From Cyclobacteriaceae bacterium (GTDB lineage Bacteria > Bacteroidota > Bacteroidia > Cytophagales > Cyclobacteriaceae): a stretch of DNA of 5,867 nucleotides. The notes under the pieces were generated by a model. It was not told where the DNA came from and ran no database searches. It worked only from the letters and a program-made list of their open reading frames with translations. How positions within the stretch are numbered: position 1 is the first letter of the stretch; each line of letters starts with the position of its first letter. Of this stretch, positions 1-5,719 are shown one piece after another. The DNA is taken from assembly GCA_015492915.1 (NCBI GenBank), contig WGED01000647.1, positions 1-5,867 of the forward strand, read 5' to 3'. The translations under genes and the position numbers were made by a program.

Positions 1-303
1 GGGTATATTTATGTATATTTAAGCAATGAGAGCACCGCACAGGAAAGTGCATTTTTCGATGATTTGAAAATCACCCATATGAGTAACCTTACCATCGTAC
101 AGGCTGATGACTATTATCCCTTTGGCCTCTCTTTTAACTCATACCAAAGACCGGGTGAGACTGAGCAGAAATACCTGTATAATGGCAAAGAACTGCAAAC
201 CGATCTTGATTTGAAATGGTACGCTTATGGTTTTAGAATGCATGATCCTGCAATAGGCAGATTTTCATCTGTTGTGGACCTGCTACATTTGAGTGGACGG
301 TAA
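1..303 (+). pseudogene. C-terminal fragment of an RHS-repeat protein, core motif truncated
   Basis: The frame is open from the left edge, so the visible 100 residues are the tail of a longer gene. They match the RHS repeat-associated core common in Bacteroidota: a stretch reading YLSNES then FFDD (residues 7-21), the DYYPFGL motif (37-43), YLYNGKELQ (58-66), a WYAYGFRMHDPAIGRF stretch (73-88), then SSV. Normally the core continues as VDPLA and leads into a variable, often toxic, C-terminal domain. Here it turns into VVDLLHLSGR and stops at TAA 301-303, so the end of the core and any toxin tip are missing. RHS proteins are large secreted or surface proteins that form a shell around a C-terminal cargo. 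Membership of the family is clear. Calling it broken is inference from the missing DPL motif; an alternative is a functional protein with an unusually short tip. Homology seems to end near base 272-275, where an IS-like end may begin. Confidence 0.8.
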
Positions 304-345
304 GTTAAGTCATAAATTGCCGTTTATTAAACCTATTTAGATATG
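272..345 (+). mobile_element. Possible left-end remnant of an IS3-family element
   Basis: At the point where RHS homology stops, the sequence reads TGGACCTGCTACATTTGAG (275-293) followed by TGGACGG. From memory this resembles terminal inverted repeats of the IS3 family (IS150-like group), which start with TG and carry a CATTTTG..GGAC core. An ATG at 343-345, about 70 bases in, is where orfA often starts in that family; here it opens only MRGKREA before a stop. No transposase coding sequence and no matching second end are present, so at most a scar remains. The resemblance is by eye and could be chance. Confidence 0.3.
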
Positions 346-350
346 AGGGG

Positions 351-385
351 GAAGAGGGAAGCTTGAAGGTGGATGCCGGAAGGGC
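351..385 (+). repeat. Heptamer tandem array (GAAGNNN), five units
   Basis: Five consecutive 7-base units begin at 351, 358, 365, 372 and 379. Four start with GAAG and one (372) with GATG; the last three positions vary. The array lies 47 bases after the stop of the RHS fragment and runs in the same orientation. It faces the array at 392-419, separated by only six bases. Function unknown. The purine-rich, variable third part of each unit suggests an old array that has drifted. Confidence 0.65.
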
Positions 386-402
386 CTCACAAAGCTTCCG
401 GC
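375..402. terminator. Inverted repeat between convergent genes, possible bidirectional terminator
   Basis: GCCGGAAG at 375-382 and CTTCCGGC at 395-402 form a perfect 8-base-pair stem with a 12-base loop, in the gap between the plus-strand RHS remnant and the minus-strand TIM-barrel gene. The position suits a shared terminator. Neither side has the run of T expected after an intrinsic terminator, and the stem is a by-product of two oppositely oriented GAAG arrays, so the role is doubtful. Confidence 0.3.
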
Positions 403-419
403 TTCGGTCTTCTGACTTC
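392..419 (-). repeat. Heptamer tandem array (GAAGNNN) after the TIM-barrel gene
   Basis: Read on the minus strand, four units follow each other: GAAGTCA (419-413), GAAGACC (412-406), GAAGCCG (405-399) and GAAGCTT (398-392). The first begins five bases after the TAG stop of the gene at 425-1330. Thirteen bases (394-406) are identical to 3037-3049 in the array after surE. Confidence 0.75.
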
Positions 420-424
420 CGTCC

Positions 425-1330
425 CTAATATCCCCAGCTTTTCATGATTTTCAGGTCTTCTTTCACGCAATCGACAGGCGTCATGTCCTGATAGGCCTCC
501 TGTTCGATCACAAACAGCCATGTACCGCCCTTTTCCCTGCTCAGATCGGTAACTTTTCTGGGATCGATAAGCCCTTTGCCGAGGATGGTGCTCTCATAGC
601 CCTTATCATCAGATTTTTTGATCATATCCTTGACATGGATGGTATCGAACCTCGCGGGATACTTGTTCAGGATGTCAACGGCTTTGGCGCCGGCGATGTA
701 CATATTGCCGATATCAAGTTGAATGACCACCTTGTCTGCGTCGGTGTTTTTCATGATGATGTCGAACACATCCTGCCCGCCCAGCTTCATGCTGAATTCA
801 AAGTCGTGATTGTGGTAGCCGAACTTCATCCCTGACTTCCGGCACAGCTCGCCACACTTGTTGAAAACCTCCATAAAACCCAGGAGCGTGTCGAGGCTTT
901 TTAACAGGCTGTGATCGAGCCATGGAGAAACAACGAATTTTTGTCCCATGGTAGCCGCATCCTCGATGGTGTACTTCCATGCATCGGTAAAGTCTTTCTT
1001 TTTCACGTCCCAGTGATTTTTACCCAATACGGTATGCCCGCTGAGCATTTTAAGGCCAAGGTCATTGAGTACTTTTAGAAATTCTTTGGCCGTGTAGCCG
1101 TAAAATTTCCTGTTCACGTAGTTGGCGTGCTCCACATTTTTGTATCCCATGGCCGCGATCTTTTTCAGGGTGCCCAGGGGGTCTTTTTTCATGTCTTCAC
1201 GCACGCTGTACAACTGAATGCTGACCACTTTGGCGGCATTACCGGAGGCAAATAACGACGGTGATAATACGGAAGCGGCTGCCATGGCAGCGGCGCTTTT
1301 TTTGAGAAATGATCTTCTTGATGTCTTCAT
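425..1330 (-). CDS. Tat-exported sugar phosphate isomerase/epimerase-like TIM-barrel protein
   Basis: 301 residues of the xylose isomerase-like / AP endonuclease family 2 TIM-barrel superfamily, which mostly isomerise or epimerise sugars and polyols using a divalent metal. The N-terminus has a textbook twin-arginine signal, SRRSFLK at residues 4-10, then an Ala-rich hydrophobic stretch (13-29) and a likely cleavage site around 30-33. It is therefore expected to fold in the cytoplasm with its metal and then be exported by Tat. Barrel signatures are QLYSVRED (39-46), GYKNVEHA (62-69), GYHNHDFEF (171-179), QLDIGN (204-209), HVKDM (232-236) and FVIEQE (273-278). D206, H232 and E276 or E278 are the probable metal or substrate residues by analogy. 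Length is normal for the family. The start has no clear Shine-Dalgarno site, but the Tat motif begins right behind it, which fixes it. The gene stands alone, 143 bases after the transporter, with no sugar-processing partner in view, so the substrate cannot be named. Confidence 0.9.
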   Translation of the reverse strand: MKTSRRSFLKKSAAAMAAASVLSPSLFASGNAAKVVSIQLYSVREDMKKDPLGTLKKIAAMGYKNVEHANYVNRKFYGYTAKEFLKVLNDLGLKMLSGHTVLGKNHWDVKKKDFTDAWKYTIEDAATMGQKFVVSPWLDHSLLKSLDTLLGFMEVFNKCGELCRKSGMKFGYHNHDFEFSMKLGGQDVFDIIMKNTDADKVVIQLDIGNMYIAGAKAVDILNKYPARFDTIHVKDMIKKSDDKGYESTILGKGLIDPRKVTDLSREKGGTWLFVIEQEAYQDMTPVDCVKEDLKIMKSWGY

Positions 1331-1473
1331 AATTTCGGAGTTTTATATCTGTCAAAAAAATGATTTCGGCATTGTAAATCCCTGGAGGTGTTTGTTAGTG
1401 TAATTTGGACAAAAAGTATCAAATTATCCAATCAGTACATGAATAATTGACGAATACGGTTCATTTTTCAGGT
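1331..1473 (-). other. Intergenic spacer upstream of the TIM-barrel gene
   Basis: 143 AT-rich bases between the transporter stop and the TIM-barrel start. I looked on the minus strand for the Bacteroidota promoter pattern (TAnnTTTG with an upstream TTG) and found only near misses around 1410-1430. No heptamer array and no T-rich hairpin were seen here. Confidence 0.4.
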
Positions 1474-2760
1474 TCAATTCTTTTTAGAATTGCGAAAACG
1501 ATAACGATGCACATAAATCCCTGTTGCAACTGATATGACCAGCGCTGTCAGCTCAATGGCTGTCAGCAGAGCGAATGAAATGGCTGCCCCTGAGCCCGAG
1601 ATCCTGTACACGGCTCTCACGAAGCTCAGTAAACCGAGTGTTGTGGTAATCCACATTACGGCCAGCATGGCGATGTTTGCTGACAGACCATTTGCATGGT
1701 TTTTCATGAGAATTTTATTATTCGAAAGCAGCAGGATTGCGAATGACAAAAAGGGGAGGATCATGCCGTTGGCTGCCTGCGCCAGGATAATCATAGGCAC
1801 GGGCTGCACCCCGCTGACGCCAAACACAAAGCCTGTGAGCAACACGCCAAACCACACCATGAAATAGCTGCGTTTTTCATGCTGTGGCGCTACGGTCGTC
1901 TTGTATGTGATGGCTGCGGCCCATGGCGCCGTGATCGCTGAGGTGAACCCTGCCGCGAACAGTCCGAATGAAAAAACGGCTCCGCCCCATGAGCCGACGA
2001 TGATATTCAGGGCATCCACGGCTTTCTCAAAAGTGAAGGGTGCACTGATCTGTGCGCCGATCAGGATAAGCCCTGCCGTGATCAGTCCGCCGGTGACGGT
2101 GGCGATGGCGATGCCTGTGCGCATGTTCCTGATCTCCTGGTCAAAAGCCAGCCGCGAGCCGAGGAAAAGGTTGTACGGCACCACGGTCGTACCGATCAGG
2201 CCGAGCACGAGTATCTCGGCGCCTGTGGGAACGACGGGCAGAAATAATCCATCGGCCAACTGTCCGCCGGGATGGTCAAGGGTGAATGCGATGACGATCA
2301 GGCTGAGGCCCATGATGCCGATGAGAGTTGCCAGGAAGTTGGTGATAAAGCCGAACCTGTTGGCTGCCAATAGTCCCCCTGCCAGCAATGTCAGCAACGT
2401 GATGGCCTGCCTGCCGGATACGGGAAATGCCAGTTTGAGGCCCGCCACGGCGCCCAGCATGTTACCCGCTTCATAAGCAGCACACCCCAGCAAGATGGCT
2501 GCCGTAAGGGCAATGGGAAGAATGTTCTTTTTCCCATGGAAATAGGCCCTCAGAGCGCTGCCAAGGCTGTGCCCTCCGGCAATTTGTATTCTCGCCGCAC
2601 CTTCCTGCAATACGAAGCAGGTAAAAACGGCCAAAAGGAGCGTCCAGAGCAGCGCATAATCGTAACGGGCGCCTGCCGACAATGCGGTGGTCACCGTGCC
2701 AGGACCGATAAAAGCGGCGGTGATGACCAGCCAGATCAACGTGTTGTGAAGTTTTTTCAT
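1474..2760 (-). CDS. Nramp-fold membrane transporter with altered metal site
   Basis: Polytopic membrane protein of the Nramp (SLC11/MntH) family, about eleven transmembrane helices. I start it at ATG 2760-2758 (428 residues), because helix 1 then follows MKKLHNTLIW as is usual; an in-frame ATG at 2841 would add 27 residues. Family signatures align without gaps. In 455-residue numbering these are helix 1 with AGARYDYALLW (56-66), helix 2 with VLQEGAAR (77-84), helix 8 with TSAITAPWAA (300-309) and helix 10 with QAANGMILPF (355-364). The substrate site is not canonical: helix 1 DPGN is GPGT (46-49), and in helix 6 the A..MPH stretch is T..VPY (218-223). All four ligands known from DraNramp and ScaDMT (Asp, Asn, Ala, Met) are thus replaced. 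Of the proton-route residues in helix 3, only the Glu (E124) remains. Transport of Mn or Fe should not be assumed. No regulator or partner gene is adjacent. Confidence 0.88.
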   Translation of the reverse strand: MKKLHNTLIWLVITAAFIGPGTVTTALSAGARYDYALLWTLLLAVFTCFVLQEGAARIQIAGGHSLGSALRAYFHGKKNILPIALTAAILLGCAAYEAGNMLGAVAGLKLAFPVSGRQAITLLTLLAGGLLAANRFGFITNFLATLIGIMGLSLIVIAFTLDHPGGQLADGLFLPVVPTGAEILVLGLIGTTVVPYNLFLGSRLAFDQEIRNMRTGIAIATVTGGLITAGLILIGAQISAPFTFEKAVDALNIIVGSWGGAVFSFGLFAAGFTSAITAPWAAAITYKTTVAPQHEKRSYFMVWFGVLLTGFVFGVSGVQPVPMIILAQAANGMILPFLSFAILLLSNNKILMKNHANGLSANIAMLAVMWITTTLGLLSFVRAVYRISGSGAAISFALLTAIELTALVISVATGIYVHRYRFRNSKKN

Positions 2761-2970
2761 CCGGGATTTTGCTACGGCCAAATTAAGCAAAAGATTTTGG
2801 AATGGCCATCGTATGGTCACACCCAATGTGGAATCAAGCATTTAAATTCATGAAAAAATCATCATTTTATCATGATCGCTGTTGCTACGGATCCGGTGGG
2901 GTGCTTGAACAAACTACAATCCGGTGCGCATTTGTAATTCGTACCAAACAGCCTGCTTCGATTCCCCGTC

Positions 2971-2996
2971 ATTTTTAATTTGCAATTTTTAATTGC
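2971..2996. repeat. AT-rich tandem near-duplicate with a small hairpin
   Basis: Two adjacent 13-base segments, ATTTTTAATTTGC (2971-2983) and AATTTTTAATTGC (2984-2996), differ only slightly. The second, with the preceding GC, forms a perfect palindrome GCAATT-TTT-AATTGC (2982-2996). Similar ATTAAAAATT runs are, as far as I recall, frequent in gaps of Bacteroidota genomes. No function can be assigned. Confidence 0.45.
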
Positions 2997-3034
2997 CCGA
3001 AAAGGGGCCAGACCGGACGTTTTAATCAGTTAAG

Positions 3035-3062
3035 GTGCTTCCGGCTTCGAGCTTTTAGCTTC
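3035..3062 (-). repeat. Heptamer tandem array (GAAGNNN) after surE
   Basis: On the minus strand four units follow in register: GAAGCTA (3062-3056), AAAGCTC (3055-3049), GAAGCCG (3048-3042) and GAAGCAC (3041-3035). The preceding seven bases, TAAGCAG (3069-3063), also fit the unit except for the first base and contain the surE stop codon. It is the same repeat as at 392-419, sharing the 13 bases 3037-3049. Confidence 0.75.
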
Positions 3063-3066
3063 CTGC

Positions 3067-3837
3067 TTATATCTCCCACTCCTTATTGAGCACCCCGATG
3101 GCATGATAGGCCGTAAGATCGAAGGATACGGGTACGACGGCTGTGTAATTGTTGGCAATGGCCCATTCGTCATGGTCTTCGCCCTTATCCTGGTTCACGA
3201 AGTCGCCCGTAAGCCAGAAGTACTCCCTTCCTGCCGGGTCGATGCGGCGGTCAAAGACCTCCTGCCATTTGGCCCGTGTCTGGCGACAGACCTTGATGCC
3301 TTTGATGAGCTCTTCTCTTTTCTTCGGGAAATTCACATTCAGGGCCACACCCTTAGGCAATCCTGTTTTGAGCACCTGTTCGCTGATCTTCAGCACATGG
3401 TCTTTGACATGGGAAATATCCGCTTCAGGGGAATAGTCGCACACGGAAAAACCGATGGATGGGATATCCTCGATGGCGCCCTCGAGCGCGGCGGACATGG
3501 TGCCGCTGTAGATAACGCTGATAGAGGTGTTGCTGCCGTGGTTGACGCCACTGACTACGAGGTCGGGCTTACGGCCCTTAAGGATGAAACCCTTGGCGAT
3601 CTTTACACAATCGGCAGGCGTGCCGGAGCACTGATATGCCTTTACATCGTTGAAAATGTGTGATTCATTGAGTCTCAGTGTGTTGCCAACGGTGATGGCA
3701 TGGCCCATGCCCGATTGGGGGCTGTCGGGCGCCACGACGATCACTTCGCCGAGTTTTTTCATCAAAGTAACCAGCAGCCTGATACCATTGGCGCTGATGC
3801 CGTCATCATTCGAGACGAGAATTAATGGTTTTTTCAT
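3067..3837 (-). CDS. surE: 5'/3'-nucleotidase SurE
   Basis: 256 residues, the normal length of SurE, a cytoplasmic metal-dependent phosphatase that removes phosphate from 5'- and 3'-nucleoside monophosphates and, in some species, short polyphosphate. Family motifs are all present: the N-terminal SNDDG (residues 9-13) with the metal-binding pair D11/D12, APDSPQSG (36-43) with S42, SGTPADCV (71-78), SGVNHGSN (96-103) with metal ligand N99, and YSGTMSAALEG (110-120). No catalytic residue is missing. The ATG is fixed by the MKKPLILVSNDDG start. The gene is the last of a three-gene cluster, 7 bases after the stop of the exported protein gene. An AGGAAG just before that stop may serve as a loose ribosome site, although its spacing of about 13 bases is long. 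A heptamer array begins at its stop codon. The recruitment of a nucleotidase next to riboflavin synthesis is discussed in the findings. Confidence 0.97.
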   Translation of the reverse strand: MKKPLILVSNDDGISANGIRLLVTLMKKLGEVIVVAPDSPQSGMGHAITVGNTLRLNESHIFNDVKAYQCSGTPADCVKIAKGFILKGRKPDLVVSGVNHGSNTSISVIYSGTMSAALEGAIEDIPSIGFSVCDYSPEADISHVKDHVLKISEQVLKTGLPKGVALNVNFPKKREELIKGIKVCRQTRAKWQEVFDRRIDPAGREYFWLTGDFVNQDKGEDHDEWAIANNYTAVVPVSFDLTAYHAIGVLNKEWEI

Positions 3838-3844
3838 AATAAGA

Positions 3845-4486
3845 TCAGCTTCCTATGAGGGCATTATAAAAAGCGACCAGCCTGACGAGATCTTTCATTT
3901 TGTCATGTTTCAGGTTGTGTTTTTTCATGTACTGTTTTACTTCAGCCTGCCGCCGTCCGAAAAACCCGAGAAGGCTGTTTTTTTTCATGTTATACTCCTG
4001 GATTTCACCGTTTTGTTCTAAAAAATAATAATTATAGTTGAGCCGCGTCCGCGATTGATTAGGTGAATAAGGCATGCCTCCGCGATAATAATAATAAGGG
4101 TATGAATTATACTGTGGAACTGACTCTGTGACGATCTCTTCGCGGCAGAGCAACGATAGCTTCCCTTCATACAGAACCTCGAAAAGCACCGGTACCTGAT
4201 AATTGGCCTGAACCCTGAAAGGTAGCGCATAAAAATACCGGTAGGTGTTGATAGTCCTGTCAAAAATCTCAAAATACCTGATCTTCCGCGCGCTATACGT
4301 TTTAACAACATTATTGGCTTGCAACTGCACCAGATCATTGACAAGATCATATTTAAGCTGTCCTCTCAGGGTGTCACCTGAATTCAGTACGAGAAATCCA
4401 TCGTGCCACATTTCCGATGGAAACTCCTGGGCAAAGCCTGCCAGACTTGCCAGCCAAAAAATTAAAATAAATGCTGTTTTTTTCAT
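3845..4486 (-). CDS. Exported protein of unknown function
   Basis: 213 residues, not recognised as a named family. A classical signal peptide covers about residues 1-20 (MKKTAFILIFWLASLAGFAQ), with cleavage likely after A19 or Q20 and no lipobox Cys. The mature part starts with GFLVLNSGDTLRGQLKYD (30-47), a pattern I associate with Bacteroidota exported proteins predicted to be mostly beta-strand. A strikingly Tyr-rich stretch follows (126-139, seven Tyr in fourteen), then NYNYYFLEQNG (150-160). The C-terminus is helical and basic, with RRQAEVKQYMKKHNLKHDKMKDL (178-200) and VRLVAFYNAL (201-210), typical of a small helical cap. It probably sits in the periplasm or at the outer membrane. It lies 12 bases after ribBA and 7 before surE, so it is co-transcribed with two cytoplasmic enzymes, and this context does not reveal its job. 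Confidence 0.85.
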   Translation of the reverse strand: MKKTAFILIFWLASLAGFAQEFPSEMWHDGFLVLNSGDTLRGQLKYDLVNDLVQLQANNVVKTYSARKIRYFEIFDRTINTYRYFYALPFRVQANYQVPVLFEVLYEGKLSLLCREEIVTESVPQYNSYPYYYYRGGMPYSPNQSRTRLNYNYYFLEQNGEIQEYNMKKNSLLGFFGRRQAEVKQYMKKHNLKHDKMKDLVRLVAFYNALIGS

Positions 4487-4498
4487 GGGTAAAAACTG

Positions 4499-5719
4499 TC
4501 AATGGTGCTTGAGGATATCATGCCCCATCCGGTCCCTCTTTGTAGTCAGATAACGAATATTATATTCATTTGGTGTGATTTCGATAGGTACAGTCTCCAC
4601 AATTTCCAGGCCGTATCCCATAAGTCCGGCTCGTTTTTTCGGATTGTTGGAAATAAGGTTGATTTTTTTCACGCCAAGATCACGCAAAATCTGGGCGCCA
4701 ATGCCGTAATCGCGATGATCCATCTTGAATCCCAGTTTATGGTTTGCTTCAACGGTGTCATAACCTTCTTCCTGTAGTTTATAAGCACGCAGTTTATTGA
4801 GCAATCCAATCCCCCGGCCTTCCTGGTTCATGTACAGAATCACCCCTTTGCCGGTTTTCTCCACCATTTTCATGGCCGCATGCAATTGCGCACCGCAGTC
4901 GCAACGATAGGAACCAAAAATATCACCTGTGGCACAGGAAGAGTGGACGCGTACCAGAATGGGTTCGTTGGGTTTCCATTCGCCCTTTATCAATGCCATG
5001 TGCACATCACCTGTACTCTTTTGCTTGTACGCTGCCAGTTTGAAGCTGCCGTATTCCGTCGGCATATCCACATCGGTGACTTTTTCGATGAGCGACTCCT
5101 TCTCGATTCTGTAAGCGATCAAATCCTTGATCGAAACCAGCTTCATGTTGTGCTTTTCTGCAACCTTACGCAGATCCGGTAGGCGCGCCATGGTGCCGTC
5201 ATCTTTCATGATTTCTACCAGTACCCCTGCAGGATAGAATCCCGCCAGCCTTGCAAAATCTATTGCCGCTTCGGTATGACCCGCACGTCTCAGCACACCG
5301 CCGGCTTTTGCTTTAAGCGGGAATATGTGACCCGGCCGCCCAAGGTCATCCGGTTTGGTTTGCTGGTCAACGAGGGCGCGGATAGTCTTGGCCCTGTCTT
5401 CAGCCGATATCCCGGTGGTGCAGCCATGTCCCCTCAGATCAACCGAAATAGTAAAAGGGGTCTCGTGGAGTGCAGTGTTTTTCCCCACCATCAGTTCAAG
5501 GTTCAGTTCTTCGCAGCGGTCTTCGATGAGCGGCGCGCAGATAAGCCCCCGACCATAAGTGGCCATAAAATTGATGATTTCAGGCGTTACTTTCTCTGCG
5601 GCACAGATGAAATCACCTTCGTTTTCCCTGTCCTCATCATCGACAACGATGATGATCTTACCTTTTTTGATGTCTTCTATAGCTTCTTCAATGGTATTCA
5701 GGGAATTGTTCTTTTCCAT
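4499..5719 (-). CDS. ribBA: Bifunctional 3,4-dihydroxy-2-butanone-4-phosphate synthase / GTP cyclohydrolase II
   Basis: 406 residues carrying both entry enzymes of riboflavin synthesis. The N-terminal RibB domain (about 1-200) converts ribulose 5-phosphate to dihydroxybutanone phosphate. It shows DDEDRENEGD (27-36), TTGIS (101-105), RPGHIFPL (128-135) and RAGHTEA (145-151). The C-terminal RibA domain (about 205-400) opens the GTP ring and releases formate and pyrophosphate. It has the three zinc cysteines C262, C273 and C275 in SSCATGDIFGSYRCDCG, then NQEGRGIG (298-305), YGIGAQIL (338-345) and SNNPKK (357-362). Both active sites look complete, so this is a true two-domain enzyme. I chose ATG 5719-5717 because the protein then starts close to the conserved LNTIEEAIEDI; an upstream GTG at 5740 would add seven residues. 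It is the first gene of the cluster with the exported protein and surE. No FMN riboswitch is recognisable upstream. Confidence 0.97.
   Translation of the reverse strand: MEKNNSLNTIEEAIEDIKKGKIIIVVDDEDRENEGDFICAAEKVTPEIINFMATYGRGLICAPLIEDRCEELNLELMVGKNTALHETPFTISVDLRGHGCTTGISAEDRAKTIRALVDQQTKPDDLGRPGHIFPLKAKAGGVLRRAGHTEAAIDFARLAGFYPAGVLVEIMKDDGTMARLPDLRKVAEKHNMKLVSIKDLIAYRIEKESLIEKVTDVDMPTEYGSFKLAAYKQKSTGDVHMALIKGEWKPNEPILVRVHSSCATGDIFGSYRCDCGAQLHAAMKMVEKTGKGVILYMNQEGRGIGLLNKLRAYKLQEEGYDTVEANHKLGFKMDHRDYGIGAQILRDLGVKKINLISNNPKKRAGLMGYGLEIVETVPIEITPNEYNIRYLTTKRDRMGHDILKHH

Larger units (their letters stand above)
2761..3066 (-). other. Intergenic region between surE and the transporter
   Basis: 306 bases without a convincing gene, assuming the transporter starts at 2760; in-frame coding could extend to 2841. 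It holds a heptamer array at its surE end (3035-3062), an AT-rich near-duplicate at 2971-2996 and a short GC hairpin at 2995-3008 (GCCC/GGGC). ATCCGGTG occurs twice (2891-2898, 2919-2926). Two TCATGA palindromes (2848-2853, 2870-2875) lie 22 bases apart. One 7-of-8 match to the TAnnTTTG box lies on the minus strand (2786-2779), without a good upstream element. No tRNA or small RNA was recognised. Confidence 0.5.

Noticed and set aside
351..419. CRISPR-like array
   Set aside because: Units are 7 bases, contiguous and degenerate; there are no spacers and no cas genes.
798..980. Minus-strand frame of 60 codons
   Set aside because: Out-of-frame shadow of the TIM-barrel gene.
1901..2476. Plus-strand open frame of 191 codons
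   Set aside because: Lies antisense within the transporter gene; its composition (Pro, Ala, Met, Ser rich) is what the complement of a membrane protein gene gives, and no domain is recognisable.
2995..3008. GCCC/GGGC hairpin as terminator of the surE cluster
   Set aside because: Stem of only four pairs and no following T run in either direction.
3103..3663. Plus-strand open frame of 186 codons
   Set aside because: Antisense to surE, whose motifs are complete; no family resemblance.
4018..4350. Second minus-strand frame of 110 codons inside the exported protein gene
   Set aside because: Overlaps in another frame a gene with a signal peptide and good spacing to its neighbours; it lacks any motif.
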